Both the position numbers and the translations under genes were made by a program. This document shows positions 1 to 11,221 of a DNA stretch of 64,000 nt, one piece after another. This DNA is from Mantamonas sphyraenae (taxonomy: Eukaryota > CRuMs > Mantamonadidae): contig JAPMXV010000049.1 of the NCBI GenBank assembly GCA_026936335.1, positions 534,656 through 598,655 on the forward strand, given 5' to 3'. The notes under the pieces are model-generated. The model saw only the letters and a list, made by a program, of their open reading frames with translations. It made no database searches and was not told the DNA's origin. The first letter of the stretch is position 1; each line of letters begins with the position of its first letter.

Positions 1-50
1 CGGAGTTTGTGCATCGCTACCGCAGGTCACAGCTGCGCAAGCGCGAGTGA
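1..50 (+). CDS. Possible 3' end of an upstream gene (partial)
   Basis: From base 3 a frame reads a basic tail, EFVHRYRRSQLRKRE, and stops with TGA at 48-50. It would be the last 15 residues of a plus-strand gene lying mostly outside the window and convergent with the arginyl-tRNA synthetase gene whose stop is at 81-83. Convergent stops a few tens of bases apart are normal in this genome. The stretch is too short to identify and could be chance. Confidence 0.3.
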   Translation, partial: EFVHRYRRSQLRKRE

Positions 51-80
51 GGTGGAGTTGTGAATGCAGGGCATTTCTGT

Positions 81-1862
81 TTACATTTGTTCGACCACGG
101 GGATGCCCAGAAGCTCGAGGGCGTCGTGGAGGGTGTTTGCGGCGGCGTGTGCTAGGACGAGACGGTCGCGTTGATGGTGGGACGATGGGGCATGCAGAAT
201 GGGCTGTGCCTCGTAAAACGCATGTGCAGCGACGGCAATGCGGTGGACGTGCTCACACAGGCGATGCGGCATCAGCGACATTGCCGAATCCTCAATTGCG
301 TCCTGGTACAAAGCCATGCGCAGAGCCAGGGCACGTGCAGATGGATGCGCAAGTGTGTCTGGATGAAAAGGGCTGTGTGGATCATCGGCAGCGTGTTGGG
401 CGGCCTGAGACAGCTGCGGATGGTGCGCCAGGCGTCGCAGACGCGCGTAGGCATAGAGCAGGTACACGGATGTGTTGCCTTTGAGCGATAGGACACGGTC
501 AAAGTCAAACCGATAGGACTGGTCGCGCTGTGTGGCAAGGTCAAAGTAGCGTACAGCGCCGACTCCGATGCGGGAAGCCAGCTCCATCTGGGCCTGGGTG
601 TCCAGTGTACGCCCATGTGCTCCTTGCTGGACCATAGGCAGGGCGCGTTCTGCGGCTTGGCTCAACAAATCGATCAGAAGGGTGGGCAGACCGCTGCGCG
701 AGCCGAGTTTCTTGCCATCGGCACCGGTGACAAGACCGAGCTTGGCATGGGTGCAGGTCACATTCTCAGGCGAGTACAGGCCTGCACGTTGGCCCAGGGC
801 AAACAGTGACTCGAAATGCAAACTCTGCGCGGTGTCCACAACGTAGACGAGCCAGTCGTAGCCATGGCGAACACGCTGGTCCAGAGCGCACAGATCGGTG
901 GCCACATACCCAAAGGAACCATCATTCTTCTGCAGGACCAGTTGTTCGTGCGGCTCCGTAGCACACCAGCCACGCGGTGTCTCTTGCAACATGTCCATGT
1001 GTCGGAAGCGTTCCATCATGGCTGGGGCTCGTGGTAGATGTGCCGACTCGCCACACTCGCGCAGATCGGCAATGCCCAGCGTGTCATACACACGTTGAAA
1101 TCCCTGGCGGGACACATGACACACGCGATCCCATGTGTGGTCATGTTGCGGTTCTCCGTGGATGAGATGTTCCTGTAGTTGCTGTGTACGTGTGGCAACA
1201 CGAGCGGCAAATTGTGCGTCCTCCTTCATGTCTGCCTTGCCTTGGGCGTACCATGCAGACACGTCTTCAGGTTGCCACCTGTCTGAAGTGTCCATGTGCA
1301 CGTCTGCCTGTGCCAGAACAATTCCCATGGGCGTGCCGCAGTCGCCCACGTGTGAGACGGCCTCGACTTGGGCTCCGCAGCGCGTCAGCACATTGCACAG
1401 AGTGGAGCCCACCGCCAGAGTGCGCAGGTGGCCCACGTGAAACTGTTTGCCCATGTTGGGCGAACTATAATCGATCAAGACCTGTCGTCCGGCCTGTGTG
1501 TCCGGCTGCGGCGCCTGGCCTGTTGCCAACTCCGCCACCGCCCCTTGCAAGGCTGCATCGGCCAGTTTGATGTTGACGAATCCGTTTCCAGATACTTGCA
1601 ACGACTCTACAAGATCGTGAGAAGTCTCATTGTGCCATTCGTCCACCCATTCCTGCGCAACGACAGCCGGAGCCGCACGAGCGATCTTGGCCAGTGGAAA
1701 AGCGTTGGAACACTGCAAGTCGGCTTCTGCACTCGCATGACGTTGCATGCCCACGACAGGCTGCAGGGACGCCACGTAGCCTTCCCTGTGTTCCTCGGGT
1801 AGCCTCTTGCGCGCCCATGTATGCAGCGAGTCCTCCATGGCTCGTGCTACTCGGCTGCGCAT
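81..1862 (-). CDS. RARS: Arginyl-tRNA synthetase (class I)
   Basis: Charges tRNA-Arg with arginine. Seen: the HIGH-type signature SSPNMGKQFHVGHLRT, followed by SHVGDCGTPMG. The SDGGYTYDTSDL-type strand of the family appears here as NDGSFGYVATDLCALDQR. The loop that replaces KMSKS in this enzyme appears as KKLGSRSG. The C-terminus ends LLGIPVVEQM, close to the conserved LGI..(V/L)..M end of the family. No intron is needed. An upstream ATG at 2072 keeps the frame open but would overlap the divergent gene starting at 1896. I therefore chose the ATG at 1860-1862 (MRSRVARAMED), giving 593 residues, a normal length for a short-form ArgRS. A further in-frame Met lies 8 codons downstream. Only 33 bases separate this start from the divergent gene. 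Cytosolic or organellar location cannot be told; no clear targeting peptide is visible. Confidence 0.93.
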   Translation of the reverse strand: MRSRVARAMEDSLHTWARKRLPEEHREGYVASLQPVVGMQRHASAEADLQCSNAFPLAKIARAAPAVVAQEWVDEWHNETSHDLVESLQVSGNGFVNIKLADAALQGAVAELATGQAPQPDTQAGRQVLIDYSSPNMGKQFHVGHLRTLAVGSTLCNVLTRCGAQVEAVSHVGDCGTPMGIVLAQADVHMDTSDRWQPEDVSAWYAQGKADMKEDAQFAARVATRTQQLQEHLIHGEPQHDHTWDRVCHVSRQGFQRVYDTLGIADLRECGESAHLPRAPAMMERFRHMDMLQETPRGWCATEPHEQLVLQKNDGSFGYVATDLCALDQRVRHGYDWLVYVVDTAQSLHFESLFALGQRAGLYSPENVTCTHAKLGLVTGADGKKLGSRSGLPTLLIDLLSQAAERALPMVQQGAHGRTLDTQAQMELASRIGVGAVRYFDLATQRDQSYRFDFDRVLSLKGNTSVYLLYAYARLRRLAHHPQLSQAAQHAADDPHSPFHPDTLAHPSARALALRMALYQDAIEDSAMSLMPHRLCEHVHRIAVAAHAFYEAQPILHAPSSHHQRDRLVLAHAAANTLHDALELLGIPVVEQM

Positions 1863-1895
1863 CGTGACACAAGTGAACAGTTGAGCTGGCCCACC

Positions 1896-2512
1896 ATGCG
1901 AGCCGTTCTGGCAACGCTGCTTCTGTGTGCAGTTGTCTGTTGGGTGCATGCTGCACCTGCACCTGTCGACTTGGTGAGTGCGCTGCCACCGGTGGTGAGC
2001 CAGGAGGATGGTTGACAAATGGGCGGTGAGTGCTGACGTCATTTTCCGCCCCCGCTTTTCACCCACCTGCAATAAAGAAACACACCCATGACCAGCACCT
2101 CATCATCGAACAGGGTGTTGCAGTGGCTCCGTACAACGATTCCCGGCTGAGCAAGGAGCTGCGCAATCTGGTGACCGAGTACCCGTGGCCCAACTTTTTC
2201 GAGGCGTACACTCCGATTTCGTACGACTCGCACACTGTGGTCACCAGTGGGGCCGAGCTGCTGGACCACGAGGTTGAATTCTCCGACGGATACTCGGTTG
2301 TGGGACCTAGCAACCATATTGGCCAGGGTGAACAGACGGGCTGGGTGTTGCGGTTCCACTGTGCGAAGCACGGGCACGTGTCCTACGCCACCACGTTTGT
2401 GTTTAAGCACCAGCACAGGACCAATCTCCAGTACGATCCAGTCACCATCTACTACACCCACGAGTGCAACGACGAGACCATCCAGCACGAGCACGGCCAT
2501 GACGAGCTCTGA
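1896..2512 (+). CDS. ER-lumenal protein with signal peptide and HDEL tail
   Basis: Two exons, 1896-1973 and 2078-2512, with a 104-nt GTGAGT-AAG intron in phase 0, give 170 residues. An acceptor at 2094-2095 is also in frame and would shorten exon 2 by six codons. Exon 1 encodes a classic signal peptide (MRAVLATLLLCAVVCWVHA then APAPVDL). Exon 2 encodes about 145 residues rich in aromatic and beta-type segments with two cysteines. The protein ends HEHGHDEL, and HDEL is the ER retrieval signal, so it should be secreted into and kept in the ER lumen. I do not recognise the central domain (YPWPNFFEAYTPIS, then FVFKHQHRTNLQYDP); a small beta-sandwich is plausible but unproven. It is divergent from the ArgRS gene. 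Confidence 0.8.
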
Positions 2513-2608
2513 CGCGAGCTCGTCCCACACACAGAATGAATGCATGAACAGCGACGAGATAATAACCCAGTCCTCGCATGTCTACTTTCTGTACATTCCT
2601 CACTGCGC

Positions 2609-5600
2609 TCATGCATCTGCAAAAACCTTGACTTCTTGCGGCTCCGCCTTGGCTTCGCCTTCGTGGCGACACCAATCGGGATTCTGGCGGATAAGCGCGG
2701 CCAGCGTTGTGTAGAAGCCACCCGGAGGTGTCACAAGCTGCACCACCGACGCACCCGCACCTTTGAAGTGCTTCTCGCTGTGGAAGTACACGTCCTTCTC
2801 GTCAAACAGGCGATCGACCATGTGGATCTCCCCAAGCGAACGCTGCAGAAGCCAGTAGTCCACAAGCTCCATGTCGCGCTGGAACCACATCACGTCGTTG
2901 CTGTTGCTGACAATGCCACCTGCGAGCGCTCAATGTCAGCCAGCGTCTCGTTGAGTTCGAGCTGTTCCCGGACCTCGGCCGCATTCAGCCTGCGCTTCTG
3001 TGTCTTTGCGTACTTGAGACGCATGCGAAGACGCGACTTGACCTGTGCCGCGTGTTCCTCGCGCACGGGTGGAAACAGACGCAGTTTCACAAACCCTGTG
3101 CCCGTGTACTCTTGCAGCTGCTCCTGCGCCTCCTGTTCCTCCAGATCCTCGTCCGTTAGCATGGCCCGTGCGGCGCTATTCAAGTATCCAATGTCCAGCA
3201 GCTTCTCCCGAAGGATCCGTGTGGCCTCTGCATACACCCTGCCGTACTGCAGCGAATCGGCCACAAGTTGCACGTCCGCGTCGAGTGCCTCCATGTCCAG
3301 TTCACACTTGTGCAAGTCGTCCATGACGTTGGCAGGATCCACAGCAGACGTGCCCGACGACGATGACGCTCGCTCTGGCATGGCCACGATGCCTTGGGTG
3401 CTTCGCAGCGCGTCAAGCACACGGTGCTTCGGTTGCAGCGCAAACGACACGTCCATGCCGTATGGTAGCAGCTCGTTGTTGAACGTGTATGCAGATGCAA
3501 TCGCTCCCCAAATTGCACTCTGGAAGCGATGCGGGATCTGTTCGCCACACTCGCTCGCGCAATAGCGGAAAAAGTCTTCGGTGACCGCGTATTCCACAGG
3601 CGACAGGCCTCGCCTGCCAATGCCCAGCAGGAAGCGCTCCATATGTGTGTCGATGGTCACCGATGTGGAACGGTACGGATGCACGAGGTTGTCCAGGAAG
3701 CTTCGGATTTTGTAGCCCGACGGACAGCCCATGGGACCGCTCATGAAGTTGAGCAGGTCGCTGTTGGGATAGCTGCCCCACTTGGGCCGGCAGGACTGCG
3801 AGAATGCACGGAAGTTCAGCAGGGCATTCGCCACGTTGCGCCGAATGGAACTGTTGCGGCTCGATGTGGCCAACAAGGCCATAAAGAAGCGCAGCTCGCT
3901 TTCCTTGTTCATGCACAGCTCCAACACAAGCTCGTGGAACGACTGGTACCAGTTGTGGAAGCCTCCCTCCTTGCCCGTCTCGTATGCGGTGCGCATGGTG
4001 TCCAGGTCCGGCAGCGTGTGCTCGTCCACCACTTTCGATCCCAGGAATGCACGCGTGTAGAGAGCGGCGTCGCGGTAGTTTGTAAAGCCCGTGCGGTACT
4101 CGGGCACGTAGGCAGAGCTGACGCGGATGCACGATGAGCCGCGCAACACGTCCTGGTACAGCGCAACTGAGTCCACGGGCGCATGCGCACCATAGCCCTT
4201 GTGCGTGCGCAGAACACACGTCGTTCGTCCACATACTCCCTGCGTGCACTCATGCCAATGGCCAGCGGGTTGTACCGGATGTACCGTTGCAGGGCGTTCT
4301 GCGCCACAGTCGTCTTGCGGAAGCGTTGGTCAGGCACAAACAGGTACGAGTACGCCTCCACTGCGTCCAGATAGGCCTTGCGTGCAAACAGCTCAGGTGA
4401 CAGTGCACTTGTCGAATTGTCCGGACGGATCCACAGCACAGAGCCCTCCGTGTCCTGCTGCGAGTCCTCTGCCAGCACCAGTTCGTTCTGTTGGATCGTA
4501 TCCAGCTCGCTCTGGGTGACCCATGCTCCGTAATAGTGGATCAGCAGTTCCTCGACGTCGTCTTTGTCCTGTTGGCTTCTATCTGGTGTGTTGAACGCCT
4601 CGATCCCTGCATTCTGTGCATGCTCGTTCTTGCTGTCGCTGCCCAGCTGTTCAAACAGCTCTTCGTAGCCGCTCACCCGCGGGTCCTCCAGCAACAATTC
4701 CACCTTGCGTGCTTTCTTGCGCTCTTCTTTGTGCAGAGCTGCCACGAAGCGCAGCTGATGGTTGTGCTTCTCCAGCTCCCTGTTGATGGTCTCCTTGTCC
4801 TGAGGACGCACGACTCCACCGCCCCGTTTGTAGATCGCCATGAGCATTGTGGTCATGCGCACCGCGTGTTGCTCTGCAATGTGGTTGATCTGAGCCTTTT
4901 GCTGCTCCACCAGGTTGGCCATCTTGTCCTTGAGCAGCGCCCTTCGCTCTGCTACCTCCTCCGCACTCAGCACACGCTGTCGCTTTCGAGCTGGCTCGCT
5001 CTCCAACGAGGACATCAAATCGGCCAGTTCCTGGTCCATCACAACCTGTCCCGGCGTGCCGTCCACTTCTGTATCTCCGCCGTGATCTTTGGCCGCTGCG
5101 TCGTCTTCACCGATATCCTCATCGTCTGCGCTCGAACTGGTGCTGCTGCTTGTTCCTGTGTCACCGCCGATATTGTTGCTCTTGTCTGCGTGATCAAGGG
5201 CACCGTCCTCCAGCTCCTCCAGCAAGGCATTCTCCATCTGTTCGTTCTGCGTGTCGTCAATCTGTCCGTCAAAGTGCTTCCACAGTGTTTGGGCATCCAC
5301 AGGACTATCTTCCTGGGCGTCACTCGAAGCTGAGCTTGCAGCCTGCCGTTCTTGCTCTGCCAGCACCTCCATGGCCTTTCGTCGCTTCTCCTCGACTCGT
5401 TGCCGGCGTTGCTCCTCGCGAAAAATCCGCAGCCGCCGTTCCAACATCGACTCGCCCCCTCCCGACGACGACTCGATGCTCAGTGCTGATGCCAGAGCCA
5501 ACGAGGCCGAAGCATGGGAGTTTTCTCCTTGTTTGCCCCTGGCGTTGGTGTCGACAGAAAGCTGTGCTGCGTGTTTCACCGCTGTGTTCAGGAACGCGTT

Positions 5601-6089
5601 GACGACGACTGCCCTCTCGGGACTTGCCGGTGCTGCGCTGACAGGTTCCGTCTGCATGTGGTCTGTGGCCTCCTCTGTTCGGTTTACCCTGCGTTCGGTA
5701 GGGAGCACGGGCTGGTGGAACACAGGCGGAGTGACACTGCGCTGCACGTGTGTGGGCGGCGTCTCCTCGTCCGTCATCTCGTCCAGCTTGCGCTTTCGAA
5801 CAAAAAGGTCCACCATCTGCTTGCCGTCGTCCTCGTTCTCTGCCTTTTCGGCATTGGCCATCAACACCTTGTTCATGCGCTCTTGTGCCAGCCGTTGCTG
5901 CCGACGCAGTGCTGCCAAGCGGTCGCTGGCAGACGATGCAGTGACGGACTTTCGCTGACGAAACACGGTAGGAAGCCTGCCCGCCGCCTCAACTGACTTT
6001 ACCCTGCCTGCTGCAGCCGCAGATGAGCTTCCATCCAAAGAGGCCACCTGCTTGGGTTTCCGTCTGATTTTGAGAGCACTGAGATCCAT
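2609..6089 (-). CDS. Large protein with coiled-coil N-terminus and a glycosylase-like (HhH-GPD-type) domain
   Basis: Three exons: 6089-4220, 4166-2920 and 2878-2609, giving 1,128 residues. The 53-nt intron (4167-4219, GTGTGT..CTCAG, phase 1) and the 41-nt intron (2879-2919, GTGGCA..TTCCAG, phase 0) both restore frame exactly; a donor 54 nt further upstream for the second is also phase-compatible. Residues 1-450 are charged, Ser-rich and coiled-coil-like (MDLSALKIRRKPKQ start). Residues about 690-830 carry an N-W-Y segment, LLATSSRNSSIRRNVANAL, then GYKIRSFLDNL and VTIDTHM. That order (WY..., ATSSR...N, G-K-I-x-x-F-x-x-N-L, V-T-I-D-x-H) resembles a helix-hairpin-helix glycosylase-like family seen in phages and actinobacteria; this is inference from motif memory. 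The start at 6089 is 64 bases from the divergent FANCJ start. Confidence 0.75.
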
Positions 6090-6153
6090 GTTGTAGCGGG
6101 GCCACGGCTTGCACCGGCTCGGGCATTGCTTCTGCCAGCCCACTTGTCATCAC

Positions 6154-9100
6154 ATGTCCAGTGTATGGAGTGGCTTCACCAGAGGGTGGGGCGACATGGA
6201 GGCATCGGTGAAGGGTGGGTTCGCAGCCGACGACGATGACGGCGAGCTGGAAGAGGCCACGCGGCCCAGCAAGATCAAGCCCAAGGAGGGGCATCCCTTT
6301 GTGGTCAGCGGTGTCACAGTGCAGTTCCCCTTTGAAACTCCGTACAGTCCGCAACGTGCCCTTATGTTCAAAGTGATCCGAGCCCTGAATACGCACACCA
6401 ATGCCCTGCTCGAGTCTCCGACGGGTGAGTGAATGTGGCGCGAGAAGCGCGCGCCAAGGGCTCTTTCCCGCCCCGCTACGCACACACAGGAAGCTTGAAC
6501 CTCCCATCTCGCTGGCAATGTAATATATGCATGCATGCGAGTGCGCGAGTGTGTTTTGCGTGACGTCACCACCATTACCAACTGACTCATGCCAATGGAT
6601 TCTCAGGAACCGGAAAGTCGGCCGCCTTGCTGTGCTCAGCGCTGGCTTGGCAGGCCCAGCAAAAGGAGCTGGCCAAGAACAACAACACAGAAGAGCAGCT
6701 GGAGGAAAAGGAACACCTGCTGGAGCAGTTGATGCTCGAATACTTTGAGGTGGTGACCAAAGGTGATCCGACGGACAAAGAGACCCTGCGCAAGGCCACC
6801 CAGCAATTGCACGCCATGGCCGCACCATCCGGTACCAAGCAGAACAAGAACAAGGGCAAGGCAAAAGCAACTGTGGTGTCCTCGAGCAGCAGCAGCAGCA
6901 GCAGCAGCAGCAGTGGCGTGGAGACCGACGACTTTGACAGCGACGGGGTAGGCGCGGCACGAGCAGATGAGAGCATCCAATGGCGTCAATTGGTGGTGAA
7001 CATGTCCATTCGGTACCAGCGAGGGGAGTTGGTCAAGCTGTCGTCTCTGGGAGACATCGGTGCAGATGAAGACGACATCGAAAACGACTCTATCAGCTCC
7101 CAGGAGGAGATGGCCATCGAGGTGGCTCCCCGTGCCAAGCCTGAGCCGGTTCAAATTGAGTACGAGACCGAGGAAGTGCCCGAGTCGCCTCAGGACCTGT
7201 TTGAGGACGCAGAGACGGACGGGGAAGATGAAGGCGACGACGACGACGACGACGACGACTTTCAGCAGACGCCGCCAAACAAGACCAAGGAGAAGCGGCG
7301 CGCACAAGCAGCTTCCACAAAGAGGAGTGTTGCAGAACGTGCGCACAGGCAGAAGCTGCTGCATCGAGACGTGATGAAACTGACGAGCCTGATCCGTGAA
7401 GAGATGCGCGCGGCGCAGCAGCTGCGTAGGCAGCAACAGCGTGGTGTGCCTGTGATCTACTACACATCACGCACGCACTCTCAGATCGAGCAGGTGATCA
7501 AAGAGCTTGCCACCACGCCATACAGGCCCACGATGAGTCTGCTCGGCAGCCGAAAACACTATTGCATCAACCCAAACGCACAGCGCGGTGCACGCGGTGC
7601 CAAGCTCGACGTCAACACAGAGTGCAGGAAACTGCTGGAGCACCAGTCGTGCAGGTACTTTGGCAAGTCCAAAAGCATTGCAAACAGCACGGGCTTTTCC
7701 CGGGACATGCCTCTCTTTGACATCGAGGAGCTGTCCGAGTATGGCTCACGCCACTCTGCGTGTCCCTATTACATCTCTCGTGAGCGAGCCAATGTGGCTG
7801 AGATTGTGTTCTGCCCATACAACTACGTTCTCGACCCGGGCATTCGCAGCTCCCTTGAGTTGGACATGAAGAACGCCGTGGTCATTCTGGACGAAGCGCA
7901 TAACATCGAGGACGTGTGTCGCAGCTCTGCATCGGCTGAGCTGGACATGGCGCTCGTCAGCTCGGTGCTCGTGCAGCTGCGTAGCGCGCGAAAGAACGCG
8001 GAGGAGGGCGAGGGGGCCGTGGGCGGAGACGACCTCGTCGACGTGTACAGCAAGGTGATCACCGTCATGGCTGCCATGGAACAGTGGTCCAACGGCCTGA
8101 TGGAGCAGATGGACAATGGTAAGGGCACAGTGGAAGGCTCGGGCAACTTTCGAACAGTGCGCTTCGAGTACAGCGGGAACCTGTTGCGTGACCTGGCTCG
8201 CTCCTGGACGGTGGACAATCACACCATTTCCATGCACAGCTCGGCTGCCAAGGATCTCCTGGACGCAAACAACGAGCTGGAGATGGAGTCGCCCCTGAAG
8301 CTTGACGCAGGTGCAACCAGCGTTGTCCAGAGCCTATTTATGGTGCTCAAGTACATGGTGGACGACAACTACAAGCATCTGCCGGACTACCGTCTCGTGT
8401 ACGTGCAGTCGTCCAAGTACGACCGCAAGATCCAGGACAAGAGGCACATGTATCACGCCAAGTTCTGGTGCATGAACCCGGCCGTCGTGTTTGCACCGTT
8501 GGCTGAACAGACGGGCAGTATTGTGCTTGCTTCGGGCACGTTGAGTCCAATGGAGTCGTTCCAGAGCGAGCTTGGCGTGCGCTTCGAGCAGCGACTGGAG
8601 GCCAACCACGTGATCAATCCAGACACGCAGGTGCTGGTACGCTCCGTGGCTACGGCCAACCGCATCCCACTCTTGGGCGTGTACAAACAGCAGAAGAATC
8701 TGCACTTTCAGGACGTGGTGGGCATGTCGCTCCTGTTCATCCTGCAAAACACACCGCACGGAGTGCTTTTCTTCCTGCCGTCCTACTCGTTGCTCAACAC
8801 CCTCTACGAGAGATGGGAGCAGACGGGTGTGCTTGCAAAGATGCAGGCCGTCAAGCAGGTGTTTGTGGAGCCTCGTGCTGCAGATGCAGAGACGTTTGAA
8901 GAGGTCATCGCCGACTACTCGGCTGCGATCCGAGCCTCTGTGGCAGCGGAGCGCGCCAAGAGCATGCACGGCGACCTGGCCGAGTTGACATCCAGGAGCC
9001 GAGTGCGTCACAAGCCGCGCACAAGCGGCGCCCTGTTCATGGCAGTCATGCGCGGCAAAGCGTCAGAGGGCATTGACTTTTCCGACGAGCATGCGCGCGC

Positions 9101-9779
9101 CGTGGTCATCCTCAGCATCCCGTTCCCGAACTATATGGACCCACAGCTGCGTCTGAAGAAGGAGTACAACCGGATGCGGCACCGAGCAGACAGCAACATG
9201 CTTGACGGAGACGCGTGGTACAAACTGCAAGCTTTTCGGGCTCTGAATCAGGCCATCGGACGTTGTCTGCGCCACAGCCAAGACTATGGCGCCATCATTC
9301 TGCTCGATCAACGCTACGGCGAAGAGCACAATCAAGCTGGCATCTCGAAATGGGTGCGGCCGTGCATCCGACACAATCACACCGTCAACGAGACGCTGCA
9401 GGATCTGCACCAGTTCTTCTCCCGCCACAAGGAGCGCGAGCGGAAAGAGCGGTTGGCCATGGTGCAAGCGGCGACTTCTGCTTCAACAAAGGAGGAGCCC
9501 GAGACCGAGAGCCTCGTGGAGCTTGTGTACACCAAGCCCGAACCCGAGGTATCGACCAAGGTGGAGGAAGACAGGAGTGGCGAAGAGGATGACATGCAAA
9601 GGAGTGGTGAAGGGGACGACATGCGACAGTACTTTGCGCAAGGACAGCAGAAACGCAAGCTGGAGCAGCTGGAGTCAGCCCGGCGCTTCCAAGAGGCCAC
9701 ACAGCGCGGTGGCGAGGGTAGTCCGCATCAGACGGGACGGACGGATGGAAATGACGTGAAGCGATCGCGATTGTGTTGA
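6154..9779 (+). CDS. BRIP1: FANCJ/BRIP1-type Fe-S DNA helicase
   Basis: Superfamily 2, XPD-like 5'-3' helicase for interstrand crosslink repair and unwinding of DNA secondary structure. Exons 6154-6424 and 6607-9779 (182-nt GTGAGT-CAG intron, phase 1) give 1,147 residues. The start MSSVWSGFT resembles the start of animal FANCJ. Walker A is ESPTGTGKSAALLCSALAWQ, about residues 84-103, split by the intron. A long acidic/Ser insertion follows (about 110-330). The four Fe-S cysteines lie in HYC, TEC, QSC and SACPYY at about 408-467. The Walker B box is VVILDEAHNIEDVC. Later helicase motifs are LASGTLSPMESF, FFLPSYSLL, GKASEGIDFSDEHAR and QAIGRCLRHSQDYGAIILLD. The C-tail is acidic and probably disordered. 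DDX11/CHL1 or RTEL1 are alternatives, but the SALAWQ box and N-terminus favour FANCJ. It is divergent from the glycosylase-like gene, possibly a shared repair promoter. Confidence 0.93.
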
Positions 9780-9845
9780 GGAACGAAGTCGGAAGAGGAA
9801 GATCTGCCGCGCGCGGGGCCCCAGCAAAACACATTCACCACCCCA

Positions 9846-11120
9846 ATGCTGTTTTACCTTGTCGTTTTTGTGGTTGTGGTTGTGGTCGCGGCCAACCTGT
9901 ACATGCGCAAGCATGGGCCCAAGTCTGTGACGCTCAAGATGGACAGCATCGAGACGACGGTGTTTGAAAAGATGCCGCCCGTGTGGGCGATGTACTTGGA
10001 GGTGATCACCAGCAAGTACAACTTCACCAAACCCTCGTACCCGCCTGCAGATTCGCGCAAGGCGCACATTGAAACGCTTGTTCCGGTGCACAAGGTTGAC
10101 AAGCAGCAGGTGGCCAACTTCCAGGAGCTGTGCGGCTATGGCGACCGCGCTCTCATCCCGCCCGCGTATGCGTTTCCCCTGGGGTTTCATCTCATTGGCT
10201 ACTCCCTCACCAGCAAGTTGTTCCCCATCAAGCCCTTTGCTTCGCTCGTGCACATCTCGCAGGAGATCGAGGCCTTGGAGCCGATTGGCGTGGACGACCA
10301 GCTTTCTGTGCGACGTAGGTGGACCCGCCCGCTTTCCCAGTGTGCATGTGTGACTTTGTGTCCTTCCACGCAAGATTGCAGTGCCATGGTCCAGAACATG
10401 AGCGCAAGGGAGTGATGCCCAGTTGCCAGGAGCTGCTGCTGACACAGGGACGAGCAAACGTTTGCGGCATGCATCCGCTTTTCTCGTGCTGCCGCGACGC
10501 ATGGACACGGCAACGACGCGCGTGTGTATACAGTGCTGACCAAGAGCGTACAAGGCGAGAAGGGCACCGAGCTGCATCTGGTCACGTACGTGTACAAGCT
10601 GATGGGCGACGGAGCCGAACCCAACCTGGTGTGGAGGAGCGTCGGCATCGAGCTGGCCCCGTCGCCAAAGAAGAAGGGCAAGGGTGGCGCACGCAAGGAG
10701 TTTGCTGTCCACGAGTGGCCTGAAGAAGATGACAACACCGTAATCAACACATGGACGCTGGGCTGGGACGCAGGACGCAAGTATGCTGCCGCCTCCAGCG
10801 ACTACAACCCGTGGCACATGGCCAAGATTCTGGGCCAGCTGTTTGGCCATCGCGCCGCCCTGTCCCAAGGCAACTATACTCTGTCCCAGGCGTGCGCAGA
10901 TATCGAGAACGCCGGCTTCTGCCCGCCGTACCCGCTGCGCATCAAGGCAGAGTACAAGCGACCCGTAAACCTGCCTGCCAAGGTCAAATGCACGCTGACA
11001 CGCGACGAGGATGCACAAACAGCTTCCTTTGACGTCTACAGCATGGATGGCAAGAGCCTGCATGCCGTCGGCAAGGTCGAGCACATCGACGACCTGTACC
11101 TCAGCGACGAACGACAGTGA
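9846..11120 (+). CDS. Membrane-anchored MaoC-like hot-dog protein
   Basis: Two exons, 9846-10314 and 10534-11120, with a 219-nt intron (GTAGGT..ATACAG, phase 1), give 351 residues. Residues 1-17 are a single hydrophobic anchor (MLFYLVVFVVVVVVAANLY). Two hot-dog halves follow. The second contains DYNPWHMAKILGQLFGHRAA, close to the hydratase-2/MaoC pattern (D-x-N-P-x-H...A...G) that supplies the catalytic Asp and His in enoyl-CoA hydratase 2. The first half contains YAFPLGFHLIGYSLTSKLFP, a MaoC-like N-terminal hot-dog. A role in acyl-CoA or acyl-thioester hydration at a membrane is inferred. It lies 66 bases downstream of FANCJ on the same strand. A small additional exon inside the intron cannot be excluded. 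Confidence 0.75.
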
Positions 11121-11221
11121 CGCGGTCAGAGAGCCATTTGAAGAATGCAACATGCAACGTGTGTGGCCATATGTGTTGGAAAGAGTGTGTTGTTCATCGC
11201 ATCAGCGTCTGCCACTGCCAA

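Noticed and set aside
4167-4219. Frameshift in the glycosylase-like gene
   Set aside because: A 53-nt GT..CTCAG intron with phase 1 on both sides restores frame and gives VDERLALYQDV, so no lesion is needed.
4493-5333. 280-codon plus-strand frame
   Set aside because: Antisense to the charged N-terminus of the glycosylase-like gene. Hydrophobic runs arise from complementing Glu/Lys codons.
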